From: Lachnospiraceae bacterium
GTDB taxonomy: Bacteria > Bacillota > Clostridia > Lachnospirales > Lachnospiraceae
DNA: 64,000 nucleotides
Direction: 5' to 3'
NCBI GenBank assembly: GCA_024682835.1
Contig: JAIKYU010000027.1
Coordinates: 1-64,000, forward strand
Under the pieces are notes generated by a model. The model saw nothing but the letters and a program-made list of their open reading frames with translations. It searched no databases and was not told the DNA's origin. Shown one piece after another: positions 19,496 to 27,906 of the stretch (positions within the stretch are counted from its first letter, which is position 1; each line of letters opens with the position of its first letter). A program made the position numbers and the translations under genes.

Positions 19496-20253
19496 GAAAG
19501 CATCTCCATAAAATCATCCTTGTACGGTGCAAAATCCTTGCACTCATTGTCGATGGCGTCAAGCATCTCCGCATACTTCTCCCGAATCAGGGTCCGGTAG
19601 TTGTCGCGGTTGTCATATCCCTCTCTGGTCCAGGCAAAGGGGTGCGCAAGAATCTGGATGCGAGGATGGGCGGCGATGGTCGCTTCATCCGGATAGCCGT
19701 AACGCCAGACGTGATTCGCATCCGAAAGATATTTCACCCGCAGCTCCGAATCCGGAGAAGCCTTGGGATCAAAGGTGAAAAACTCATCCTGATACGCATT
19801 CAGAATTCCCGGAAGCTTGATATTCTCGGCCAGCACCGCAGGCGACGGCCGGTGGATCGAGAAGCAGTCGATGGGAAATCCCAGCATATCACTGAGCATG
19901 TTGATCTCCTGCCGGATCCGCTCACGGATCAGCTTCATATCCGTCATGCCGTTGAGAGCAAAATGCAGTCCGATCGTATGTCCGCGCTCATGCATATCCG
20001 TCAGGATATCACGGTTTTTTCGCGAGAGAATGTTGTAGGAGGGATTCGTCCACTGGAAGAAATAGTGGGCATGAAAATCCATGCTGTCCTCCACCCGGGA
20101 AAGTGCACGGGCCCGTTCGACAGAATATTCCACGTCATGCCGCACGAGAAGAAACGCGTCCCTTCCGGCCGCCTCCGCGTAGGTGCACGCCCTTCCGCTT
20201 TCCTTTACCAGCCGGATGATCTCCCGGTAATCATCATATGAAAACATCTTCAC
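19492..20253 (-). CDS. polysaccharide deacetylase-like protein
   Basis: LLVRHDVEYSVERARAL...DMHERGHTIGLHF...IDCFSIHRPSP: NodB-like metal-site motifs (HDVE, HxxH-like). Confidence 0.6.
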   Translation of the reverse strand: MKMFSYDDYREIIRLVKESGRACTYAEAAGRDAFLLVRHDVEYSVERARALSRVEDSMDFHAHYFFQWTNPSYNILSRKNRDILTDMHERGHTIGLHFALNGMTDMKLIRERIRQEINMLSDMLGFPIDCFSIHRPSPAVLAENIKLPGILNAYQDEFFTFDPKASPDSELRVKYLSDANHVWRYGYPDEATIAAHPRIQILAHPFAWTREGYDNRDNYRTLIREKYAEMLDAIDNECKDFAPYKDDFMEMLS

Positions 20254-20257
20254 CTCC

Positions 20258-21364
20258 TCAGGCGTCCCGTCTGGTCATCCCCGACAGATAGTCGCGCCAT
20301 CTGGCAAATACCGCCTCACCGCTCGCGATTTCCTGAATCCGCCGGGCTTCCCGTCCCAGACGCTCCGCAAAATCCTCATTCTCGATCAGGCGGTTCAGCG
20401 CGTCCGTCAGCGCATCCTCATTCTTGATCGGGATCAACAGCCCGTTTTCCCCGTCCCGGATCACCTCCGCCGGACCTCCGCAGGGACAGTCCGTCGCAAC
20501 GATCGGCATCCCGAGCGCCATCGCCTCCAGCAGCGAATTCGGAAGCCCCTCCCAGTCCGAGGTGAAGGCATATACCGCCCCCTTAGGCAGCTCCCGCTCC
20601 AGGGTGTCACATCCGCCCATCAGCAGGATCCACTCCTCCGCGTGATTCTCCGCGATGATCCGTTCCAGAATCTCCTTTGTCCCGTCAAAGGAATCCGGTC
20701 CGTATATTTTCAGCACGTAATCCGGATGCTTTTCATGCACACGCACAAACGCCCGGCACAACAGCGGCTGATTCTTGAAATCCACCAGACGGGCGTGATG
20801 CACGACGCTTTTGTCCCTTTTTTCGGGACGCGCCACGCCGAAATAACGCGGATTGACCGGATTCAGGATAATGGTCGAATGATCCTGCAGGTACGGCTTG
20901 AAAAAAGCGCGCTGTTGTTCCGTCTGGAACACGGCTCCCGCTGCCCGCGGAAACAGCCATCGGATCTGCACCTTATCCGAAAACGCATCGTAATGCCCGA
21001 TCGGATCCGTCCGCACGCAGACGATCACCGGAACCCCCGTTCCCTTTGAAGCCATGAGCGCCCGGTAATTGGCCCGCTGTGCAAAGGGAACGAGCACATC
21101 CGGCCGCTCCCTCTTTAAAAACTCCCGCAGATATTTCACGCGAAGCAGAAACTGAACGACACGGTTCTTCTTTTCGTCTCCCGGACGAAGTCCCACGTGC
21201 ACCCGCTTCACCCGCTCATCCAGCGGAAATTCATTTTCCTCCTGCCACTCCGTCGCGACAAAAACGCCGTATCCCTGCGCCGCAAATTCGTTGGCCAGAT
21301 TGGAGACCACGCGTTCCGCGCCGCCCTGGCAGAGACAGTTCAGATGGAAGGCAATCGTCTTCAA
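20258..21364 (-). CDS. glycosyltransferase family 4 (GT-B)
   Basis: FHLNCLCQGGAERVVSNLANEFAAQGY...YAFTSDWEGLPNSLLEAMALGMPIVATDCPCGGPAEVI; TTG start overlaps upstream stop (TTGA). Confidence 0.9.
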   Translation of the reverse strand: MKTIAFHLNCLCQGGAERVVSNLANEFAAQGYGVFVATEWQEENEFPLDERVKRVHVGLRPGDEKKNRVVQFLLRVKYLREFLKRERPDVLVPFAQRANYRALMASKGTGVPVIVCVRTDPIGHYDAFSDKVQIRWLFPRAAGAVFQTEQQRAFFKPYLQDHSTIILNPVNPRYFGVARPEKRDKSVVHHARLVDFKNQPLLCRAFVRVHEKHPDYVLKIYGPDSFDGTKEILERIIAENHAEEWILLMGGCDTLERELPKGAVYAFTSDWEGLPNSLLEAMALGMPIVATDCPCGGPAEVIRDGENGLLIPIKNEDALTDALNRLIENEDFAERLGREARRIQEIASGEAVFARWRDYLSGMTRRDA

Positions 21365-22287
21365 TACAGCAGCATCCCCGGTTCCAGCTTCAGCTCGCAT
21401 TCATAGCGGTCAATCAGAACAGAACCGTCCACCGTGCGGACAACCGGCCGGTCATCAAACACATAGGCGATCTCGCCCGGTGCAAACATCGAGAAGTCGA
21501 TCATTTCATCAAAGGGCTTCGCCTGCCAGATTGTGACCTTCTGTTCATACCCGGTGAAGCAGAAGGCGCCGGGGAACGGAGCCGCCACGCCGCGGATGAG
21601 GTTGTAGATGTCCCTCGTCCGGGCATGCCAGTCAATCTTGCCGTCCGCCGCCGTGCGCTTGTCAAACCAGCTGTCAAAATCCTTTGAATCCGTGCGGATG
21701 CGGATCTCTTCCCCGTTCAGATACTTTGTGAGCAGCTGCCGGATCAGCCGGTTGGTACAGATCATGTTTTTGTACTGCGCCGTCCGGATATCGTCATGTT
21801 CATTGATGGAGAACAGCTCCGTGGCAAAGACATTCGGAGAATCCGCCTCCTCGTCATACCGGAAGAGATTCAGGTGAAAACGGGTGTCCCCGAGAATCAT
21901 GGACCAGTTGAGGGGTGAGCGCCCGCGGCCGAAGGGCAGATAGCCCGCGTTGCCGTGAAAACCGAAGATGCCCAGTGCAAAGGCGTCCAGCACATGCTTC
22001 GGAATCAGCCGCTGCCAGCCGACCACCACGCCGATATCGAAGGTGTTCTCCGAAAAGAATCGCTTCGTCCTCTCATCCTTGAGGCCGTAGGTCTGTGCCG
22101 CAAAGACCGGTATCCCGTATTTTTCCTTTACGGAGGTGAGCCCCTTGTAGCCCGAGATCTGATTCCGGAAGGTCACCTCCGGATCGATGGTCACCAGCAG
22201 ATCCACCGGACAGATCTCCGTCCGGATAAAGTCAATGGTGACCTCCGATGTGTCCTTGACCCCGAATACCACTACCTTGTAATGCAT
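21361..22287 (-). CDS. formyltransferase family protein (likely sugar N-formyltransferase)
   Basis: MHYKVVVFGVKD...GVVVGWQRLIPKHVLDAFALGIFGFHGNAGYLPFGRGRSPLNWSMILGDTRFHLNLF: formyl_trans_N layout in a glycan operon. Confidence 0.75.
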   Translation of the reverse strand: MHYKVVVFGVKDTSEVTIDFIRTEICPVDLLVTIDPEVTFRNQISGYKGLTSVKEKYGIPVFAAQTYGLKDERTKRFFSENTFDIGVVVGWQRLIPKHVLDAFALGIFGFHGNAGYLPFGRGRSPLNWSMILGDTRFHLNLFRYDEEADSPNVFATELFSINEHDDIRTAQYKNMICTNRLIRQLLTKYLNGEEIRIRTDSKDFDSWFDKRTAADGKIDWHARTRDIYNLIRGVAAPFPGAFCFTGYEQKVTIWQAKPFDEMIDFSMFAPGEIAYVFDDRPVVRTVDGSVLIDRYECELKLEPGMLLY

Positions 22288-22300
22288 CGCACTTCTCCCG

Positions 22301-23275
22301 TCACAGATTCTCTTTGTACCACTCGATCGCCAGTGCGATTCCCGCCCGGAAATCGTAGGAGGGATCGTAGTGCAGCATTTCCCTTGCCTTTGAAATATCG
22401 GCATTTGAATCGCGGATATCGCCGGCCCGCGGAGGGCCGTAGATCGGTTCCACCGTGATGTCCAGCGCCTCGCAGAGATCGTTGTAGACGTCAATCAGAT
22501 ACTCCCTGCCGCCCGCACCGATATTATAGGCCTCGCCCGCTGCGGAGGAGGGCGCCAGACACGCCCGGAGATTGGCCTCAATCACATTGTCGACATAGGT
22601 AAAATCCCTGCTCTGCCTGCCGTCCCCGTTGATCGTCGGCTGTTCCCCGTTCAGGAGCTGGCGGAGGAATTTCGGAATCACCGCGGCATAGGCCCCGTTG
22701 GGATCCTGTCTTCTTCCAAACACATTGAAGTAACGCAGGCCGTAGGTGTCCAGATGATACAGCTTAAAATACAGCTTTCCGTACTCCTCGTCCGCCCGTT
22801 TGGTGAGTGCATAGGGGGACAGGAGATTCCCTTCCCCTCCCTCCTTTTTCGGAAGGACCGTCGAATCACCGTAAACGGAGCTGGAGGAGGCGTAGACGAA
22901 TTTCTGCACGCCGTTCTGTCTCGCGGCTTCCATCATGTTCAATGTCCCGCGGATGTTGATCTCCTCGTAGAGCAGCGGCATCTCGATGCTGCGGGGCACA
23001 CTGCCCCAGGCGGCCTGGTTCAGCACGAAGTGCACCCCCTCCGTCGCCCGTTTGCAGGCCTCAAGGTCCCGGATATCATCCTCCAGAAAAGTAAATTTCG
23101 GATTGGAAAGAAACGGCTCGATATTCTCCCTGTGTCCGGTCGAAAGATTGTCCAGGCAGCGAACGGTATACCCCTTGTTAAGGATCGCCTCACACAAATT
23201 GGAACCGATGAAGCCGGCGCCGCCGGTCACCAGAAACACACTGTCTTCCGGAAATGTAAGCTCTGAAAATCCCAT
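22301..23275 (-). CDS. NAD-dependent sugar epimerase (WbpP/TviC-type UDP-GlcNAc/UDP-GlcNAcA 4-epimerase)
   Basis: FLVTGGAGFIGSNLCEAIL...QAAWGSVPRSIEMPLLYEEINIRGTLNMMEAARQNGVQKFVYASSSSVYGDS...YALTKRADEEY: SDR with TGxxGxxG and YxxxK. Confidence 0.85.
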   Translation of the reverse strand: MGFSELTFPEDSVFLVTGGAGFIGSNLCEAILNKGYTVRCLDNLSTGHRENIEPFLSNPKFTFLEDDIRDLEACKRATEGVHFVLNQAAWGSVPRSIEMPLLYEEINIRGTLNMMEAARQNGVQKFVYASSSSVYGDSTVLPKKEGGEGNLLSPYALTKRADEEYGKLYFKLYHLDTYGLRYFNVFGRRQDPNGAYAAVIPKFLRQLLNGEQPTINGDGRQSRDFTYVDNVIEANLRACLAPSSAAGEAYNIGAGGREYLIDVYNDLCEALDITVEPIYGPPRAGDIRDSNADISKAREMLHYDPSYDFRAGIALAIEWYKENL

Positions 23276-23282
23276 CTGCTGT

Positions 23283-24509
23283 TTATCCCTCCTCTAAACT
23301 CTTGTCCAATATCCGCAGCAGCTCCTGCCGATAGCGTTCGGGCGTGTAATCGTCCGCGCGGAGCAATGCCTGCTCCGCATAATGCCTTCTCAACCCCGGA
23401 TCCTGAATCATCCGGGTGATCTGCTTTGCCAGAACCGCCTCGCCGTCTTCCCGCACCTGCGGATCGGTGTTTATCTCAGCCGGCATGTCAGGAATCAGTA
23501 TACCATATTTGCCATCGATTGTCGTTTTCGTGGAAACGCCGTAGGGTGCCGTCTCGAGCAGCTTCTGAAGTTCCTCATCCGACAACAGGATCTCCCGGGG
23601 ACCGGATCTGCAGTCTGTCGCGATCACCGGCTTCCCGAGAGCCATCGCCTCAACCAGCGCATTCGGAAAACCCTCATGATTAGAGGGCAGCACATATAAA
23701 TCCGCGGCCGCCACCTCTGGAAACGGATTCGTGAGCGCTCCGGTCCATGTGATTTTTCCGTCCACACCGAGTTCCTCTGCCAGCCTGCGGTAGGCGGTAT
23801 ATTTTCCGGCGCCGATGATCACAAGCCTCGCTCCGGAAAACTGCCCGGCCACGAGCGCGAATGCCTTGATCAGGTGCCAGTGGGCCTTGATGATATCATC
23901 CCTGCCCATGGTGACAACCGTAAACGTGTCCGGCTGCCGTTTGACCGTTCGCTCCGCTGCCTGGCTGCGGACCCCCGCAACATCCAGCGGGTTGTAAAGA
24001 AACCGCGTCCGCTTTGCGCCAAAATCCCGCTGCAGCAGGGACTCCAGTTCCCTGGAGCATGCGAGCACCAGGGAGGAACGGAGCACGCAGCCCCTTGTGA
24101 GCAGCCTGTTTTCCAGATCCGTTCCGCAGCGCTCTCCCGTGATCGTCGCACAGGTGCTTCCCAAAAGACGACCGATCGGTCCCGGTGCAGACAGAATGTT
24201 GATCAGATTGGCCGTGTTGCCGAAGGAGTAGCAGATGTCGTAGTTTTTTCTGACCCGTCCTGCCTTTCGCACGCGGCGCAGCACATTGATGATCTTCCTG
24301 ACTCTGCTTTTCTCGCTCGGTACATTCAGATTCACAATGGTCAGACCGCTCACATCGTAATGAATGTTCCGGTCGCTGAAAATGCAGAGCGCAACGTCAT
24401 AATCCTCCGACAACAGCCGTGCCGTTGCCACGGCTACCCGCTCAAATCCGCCCTGATGCAGCATCGGCAGCATCAGCAGAAGTTTTCTACGGTTTTCTTT
24501 TCCGTTCAC
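23283..24509 (-). CDS. glycosyltransferase family 4
   Basis: LLMLPMLHQGGFERVAVATARLL...LYVLPSNHEGFPNALVEAMALGKPVIATDCRSGPREIL. Confidence 0.9.
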   Translation of the reverse strand: MNGKENRRKLLLMLPMLHQGGFERVAVATARLLSEDYDVALCIFSDRNIHYDVSGLTIVNLNVPSEKSRVRKIINVLRRVRKAGRVRKNYDICYSFGNTANLINILSAPGPIGRLLGSTCATITGERCGTDLENRLLTRGCVLRSSLVLACSRELESLLQRDFGAKRTRFLYNPLDVAGVRSQAAERTVKRQPDTFTVVTMGRDDIIKAHWHLIKAFALVAGQFSGARLVIIGAGKYTAYRRLAEELGVDGKITWTGALTNPFPEVAAADLYVLPSNHEGFPNALVEAMALGKPVIATDCRSGPREILLSDEELQKLLETAPYGVSTKTTIDGKYGILIPDMPAEINTDPQVREDGEAVLAKQITRMIQDPGLRRHYAEQALLRADDYTPERYRQELLRILDKSLEEG

Positions 24510-25786
24510 AGCCGCACCGCCTCCGGCAGCCCCCCGCCGGTTTCGTAAAACCGCATCAGCATCGCTGCCTGTGCCAGCGCATCAAAGCCTGCAAGCTCAA
24601 GCTTCCCGCATGCCTCCGCCGATCGGGCTTCGCGGATATCCTCGCCGCCGTCCGCAAGCCGTCCGGTCAGTTCCTGTGCCCACTTCTTCTCCGCCTCCCG
24701 GATCCTCGCGTCCTGATCTCCGATCTGCTCCCGGCTCACAAAGGGGGTCGCATCTACCGCAGGCGTCACCGCATCGGATATCAGGCAGCACAGTCCGGCC
24801 GCCTGCGCTTCAATCACACTGCCCGGCAGTCCCTCGTAACGGGACGGGAAGGCAAAGACATCCATCGCCTGATAGTAGTCCTGCACATTGGGACAGTCAC
24901 CGGCAAAAACGACACGTTCCCGGATTCCCAGGGATCCGGCCAGCTCCTGCATCTGTGTCAGCAGGCCGCCTTTTCCGACGAGCAGCAGCCGAAGATCGGA
25001 ATCCGGCATCATCCGCGTCATCAACGCAAACGTGCGGAGCAGAAATTCATGGTTTTTTGCGTAGCGAAAGCTTCCTACATGGCCGACGACACGGCTGTCG
25101 TCGAGTCCCAGTTCCTTCCTGAGCTTTCGTCGCACCTCAGGCTGAAAACGGTACCGGTCCAGCGGGATCGCATTGGGCAGAATCACGGTCGGTGCGTGGC
25201 CAAAAACCGCCCGCGCCGCCTCTTTTGAGCAGGCGAAGCGGAAGTCCGTCAGCGGTTTCATCGTTTTGTCCGCGCGGCGTATCATCCGGTCCTCCCGTGA
25301 GAGCGGCAGACGCATTGCCCGGGTCACCATTCCCTTCCATCCCGGATCCGTTCCCGCACTCCGCGCATGAGCGATCGTCACCGGCACGCCGGCCCGGCCG
25401 GCCTGCGCCAGATAAATGGATGCGGTGCTGGTCATGTGTCCCTGCACCATGCGCCAGGTCCCGGCATATTCCCTGAAAAACTGCTCACAGGCACTCCGGT
25501 AGGCAATAAAGCCCGTCCTCCCCGGCTTCAGCTGCGGCCTGGGCAGCGCGTAGATCCGTCCGCCGAGCGCACGGATCTCCTCATCGTAATCGTCCTCCCC
25601 GCGCACCGCCATCAGCTCGTCGGAGGACGGCACCCGCTTCCCTCCTGCCGAAGCATCTGTATGCACCAGAAAATCAAACTGCACGCGATCCCGATCGATC
25701 GCGCGCAGGATGTCCATCATGCGGCTTTCCGCGCCGCCCCGTCCCGTTCTGCCGAATACATGGAGTATGCGCAGCGGTTCTGTCAT
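24506..25786 (-). CDS. glycosyltransferase family 4
   Basis: RILHVFGRTGRGGAESRMMDILRAI...RVVGHVGSFRYAKNHEFLLRTF...DVFAFPSRYEGLPGSVIEAQAAGLCCLISDAV. Confidence 0.9.
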   Translation of the reverse strand: MTEPLRILHVFGRTGRGGAESRMMDILRAIDRDRVQFDFLVHTDASAGGKRVPSSDELMAVRGEDDYDEEIRALGGRIYALPRPQLKPGRTGFIAYRSACEQFFREYAGTWRMVQGHMTSTASIYLAQAGRAGVPVTIAHARSAGTDPGWKGMVTRAMRLPLSREDRMIRRADKTMKPLTDFRFACSKEAARAVFGHAPTVILPNAIPLDRYRFQPEVRRKLRKELGLDDSRVVGHVGSFRYAKNHEFLLRTFALMTRMMPDSDLRLLLVGKGGLLTQMQELAGSLGIRERVVFAGDCPNVQDYYQAMDVFAFPSRYEGLPGSVIEAQAAGLCCLISDAVTPAVDATPFVSREQIGDQDARIREAEKKWAQELTGRLADGGEDIREARSAEACGKLELAGFDALAQAAMLMRFYETGGGLPEAVRL

Positions 25787-26559
25787 GCGCCCTTCTCCTT
25801 TCCCTTTCCTTTGGAACCCTTTTCCACCAGAAATCTCTTGGCCTGTGCCGTCAGCCGCTCCACTCTCTGACCGAAATCCGACCGCCTCACGGTCGGCTCG
25901 AACAGCAGCGTTTTATAAGCAATCAGGCGCGCTTCCGAAAACAGGGCCTCCACGCGTGCAAAATCCTCCTCTGTCATGGAATTGACATGATAGACCAGCG
26001 TGGCGGTTCCCTCCGTCTTTGACTGCACTGCCTGCTTCTGCGATCGCGTGATCGGATAAAAGGTCAGTTCTCTGTAACGGTACGGATCACTGCCGAAGCC
26101 GTCCGTCACACGCCGGAAGCCGCAGGCTTTCAGCGCTTTCAGGGTGTTCTCATCATAGCTGTGGGACGGGGCCATGAAGATGTCCGTCGCAAGCCCCAGC
26201 TCCTCCATCCGCCGAACGCCCTCCTGCAGCAGCTTTTCCTGCTCCTCATAGGGAAGCCCGGCAAATTCCGATTTCCGGTTGAGCGGAAAGATGCCGCCGT
26301 CCTGCGTTGTGTAGACATGATGTACGCCATGCATGGCAACCTCAGCTCCCTGGCTCCTGAACTCCCGGATCCGTCCGGCAAATTCCTCCGCAGGAACCGT
26401 TGTGACACCCTCTCCGTTAAGAAGCTTTTCATCCGTGCAATCCGGAATCACACCGAGAAGTGGCTTTGCCTGATATCTGTCAAGCAGCGCCGTCATGCGC
26501 TCAAACCGGTCCCAGCACATGGCCGGTGCGATATCATCAAGCCGCACCGCAAGCCGCAT
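25783..26559 (-). CDS. DUF2334/polysaccharide deacetylase-like protein
   Basis: MRLAVRLDDIAPAMCWDRFERMTALLDRYQAKPLLGVIPD...EVAMHGVHHVYTT...FMAPSHSYDENTLKALKACGFR. Confidence 0.75.
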   Translation of the reverse strand: MRLAVRLDDIAPAMCWDRFERMTALLDRYQAKPLLGVIPDCTDEKLLNGEGVTTVPAEEFAGRIREFRSQGAEVAMHGVHHVYTTQDGGIFPLNRKSEFAGLPYEEQEKLLQEGVRRMEELGLATDIFMAPSHSYDENTLKALKACGFRRVTDGFGSDPYRYRELTFYPITRSQKQAVQSKTEGTATLVYHVNSMTEEDFARVEALFSEARLIAYKTLLFEPTVRRSDFGQRVERLTAQAKRFLVEKGSKGKGKEKGA

Positions 26560-27875
26560 CAGAGCCTCCAGTAATCATATTCCGCCGAAGGAAACGCCGC
26601 TTTGTCATAGATTCCCTTGATGTCAAACAGCACCCGCATCCGGTTGCCCTCAGCGAAAAATGAATCAATCTGCGCCCTGTCCATCGATGCCAGATAGGTA
26701 TGCGCCACCGCGACGATCACGGCATCCATGTCCTTTACCAGCTCCTGCCTTGCAAGCTTCAGGCCGTATAGCCGCTCCGCCTCGGCGATGTCCGCCGTCT
26801 CATCGGAAACAACCGGATCGATCCCGTATTCCCGAAGCTCCCGCACGATATCAATCACCTTCGTGTTCCGGGTGTCCGGGCAGTTCTCCTTGAAGGTGAA
26901 ACCGAGAATACCGACCCGTGCGCGCTTCACCGGAATATCCGCCGCAATCAGACGCTTGACCAGCGACTCCGCGATGTACTTGCCCATATCGTCGTTTATG
27001 CGCCTGCCCGACAGGATAATCTGGGAGTGATATCCCATCTCCTCCGCCTTGTAGGTCAGATAATAGGGATCCACACCGATGCAGTGTCCTCCCACCAGTC
27101 CCGGGGAGAAGGGCAGGAAATTCCATTTTGTGCCCGCTGCGGCGAGCACCTCTTTCGTATCGATTCCCAGCCTGTGGAAGATCATGGAGAGCTCGTTCAT
27201 AAATGCAATATTGATGTCCCGCTGACTGTTCTCAATGACCTTGGCGGCCTCCGCCACCTTGATCGACTGCGCGCGGTAGACACCTGCCAGCGCGACCATC
27301 TCATAGACATGCGCCACCTCATCCAGCGTCTCCTCGTCCATGCCGGAAACAATCTTGGTTATGGTGGAAAGGCGATGCACCTTATCCCCGGGATTGATCC
27401 GCTCCGGCGAGTAGCCCACCTTGAAATCCACCCCGCAGGTCAGTCCGGATTCCCGCTCCAGAATCGGCACGCAGATATCCTCCGTGACGCCGGGATAAAC
27501 GGTCGACTCATAGACCACGATGGAGCCCTTTGTGAGGTTTCTGCCCAGAATCTCGCTCGCACTCTCCACCGGTGTCAAATCCGGGGTGTGATCCTCGTTG
27601 ACAGGTGTCGGGACGGCAACGATATGAAATTTTGCCTCCTTTAACCGTGCAGGATCCGACGTAAACTCAATGGCCGTCTTTTTGATCTCCTCATCACCGA
27701 CCTCGTTGGTCGGATCAATACCGCTTTTGTAGAGCTCGATCTTGGTCGTGCTGGTATCAAATCCAATCACACGGATGCTTCCCGCAAATGCGTGGGCGAT
27801 CGGCATTCCCACATAGCCAAGTCCCACAAGGGAAAGCGCTTCCTCCCTGTTTTTCAGCTTCTCATACAGACTCAT
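26559..27875 (-). CDS. tviB: nucleotide sugar dehydrogenase, TviB/WbpO type
   Basis: LSLVGLGYVGMPIAHAF...IVVYESTVYPGVTEDICVPILE...GYSPERINPGDK...FLPFSPGLVGGHCIGVDPYYLTYKAEEMGY...GFTFKENCPDTRNTKV. Confidence 0.9.
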   Translation of the reverse strand: MSLYEKLKNREEALSLVGLGYVGMPIAHAFAGSIRVIGFDTSTTKIELYKSGIDPTNEVGDEEIKKTAIEFTSDPARLKEAKFHIVAVPTPVNEDHTPDLTPVESASEILGRNLTKGSIVVYESTVYPGVTEDICVPILERESGLTCGVDFKVGYSPERINPGDKVHRLSTITKIVSGMDEETLDEVAHVYEMVALAGVYRAQSIKVAEAAKVIENSQRDINIAFMNELSMIFHRLGIDTKEVLAAAGTKWNFLPFSPGLVGGHCIGVDPYYLTYKAEEMGYHSQIILSGRRINDDMGKYIAESLVKRLIAADIPVKRARVGILGFTFKENCPDTRNTKVIDIVRELREYGIDPVVSDETADIAEAERLYGLKLARQELVKDMDAVIVAVAHTYLASMDRAQIDSFFAEGNRMRVLFDIKGIYDKAAFPSAEYDYWRL

Positions 27876-27906
27876 ATCTGCCTCCTTACATCATAACAAT
27901 AATGAT

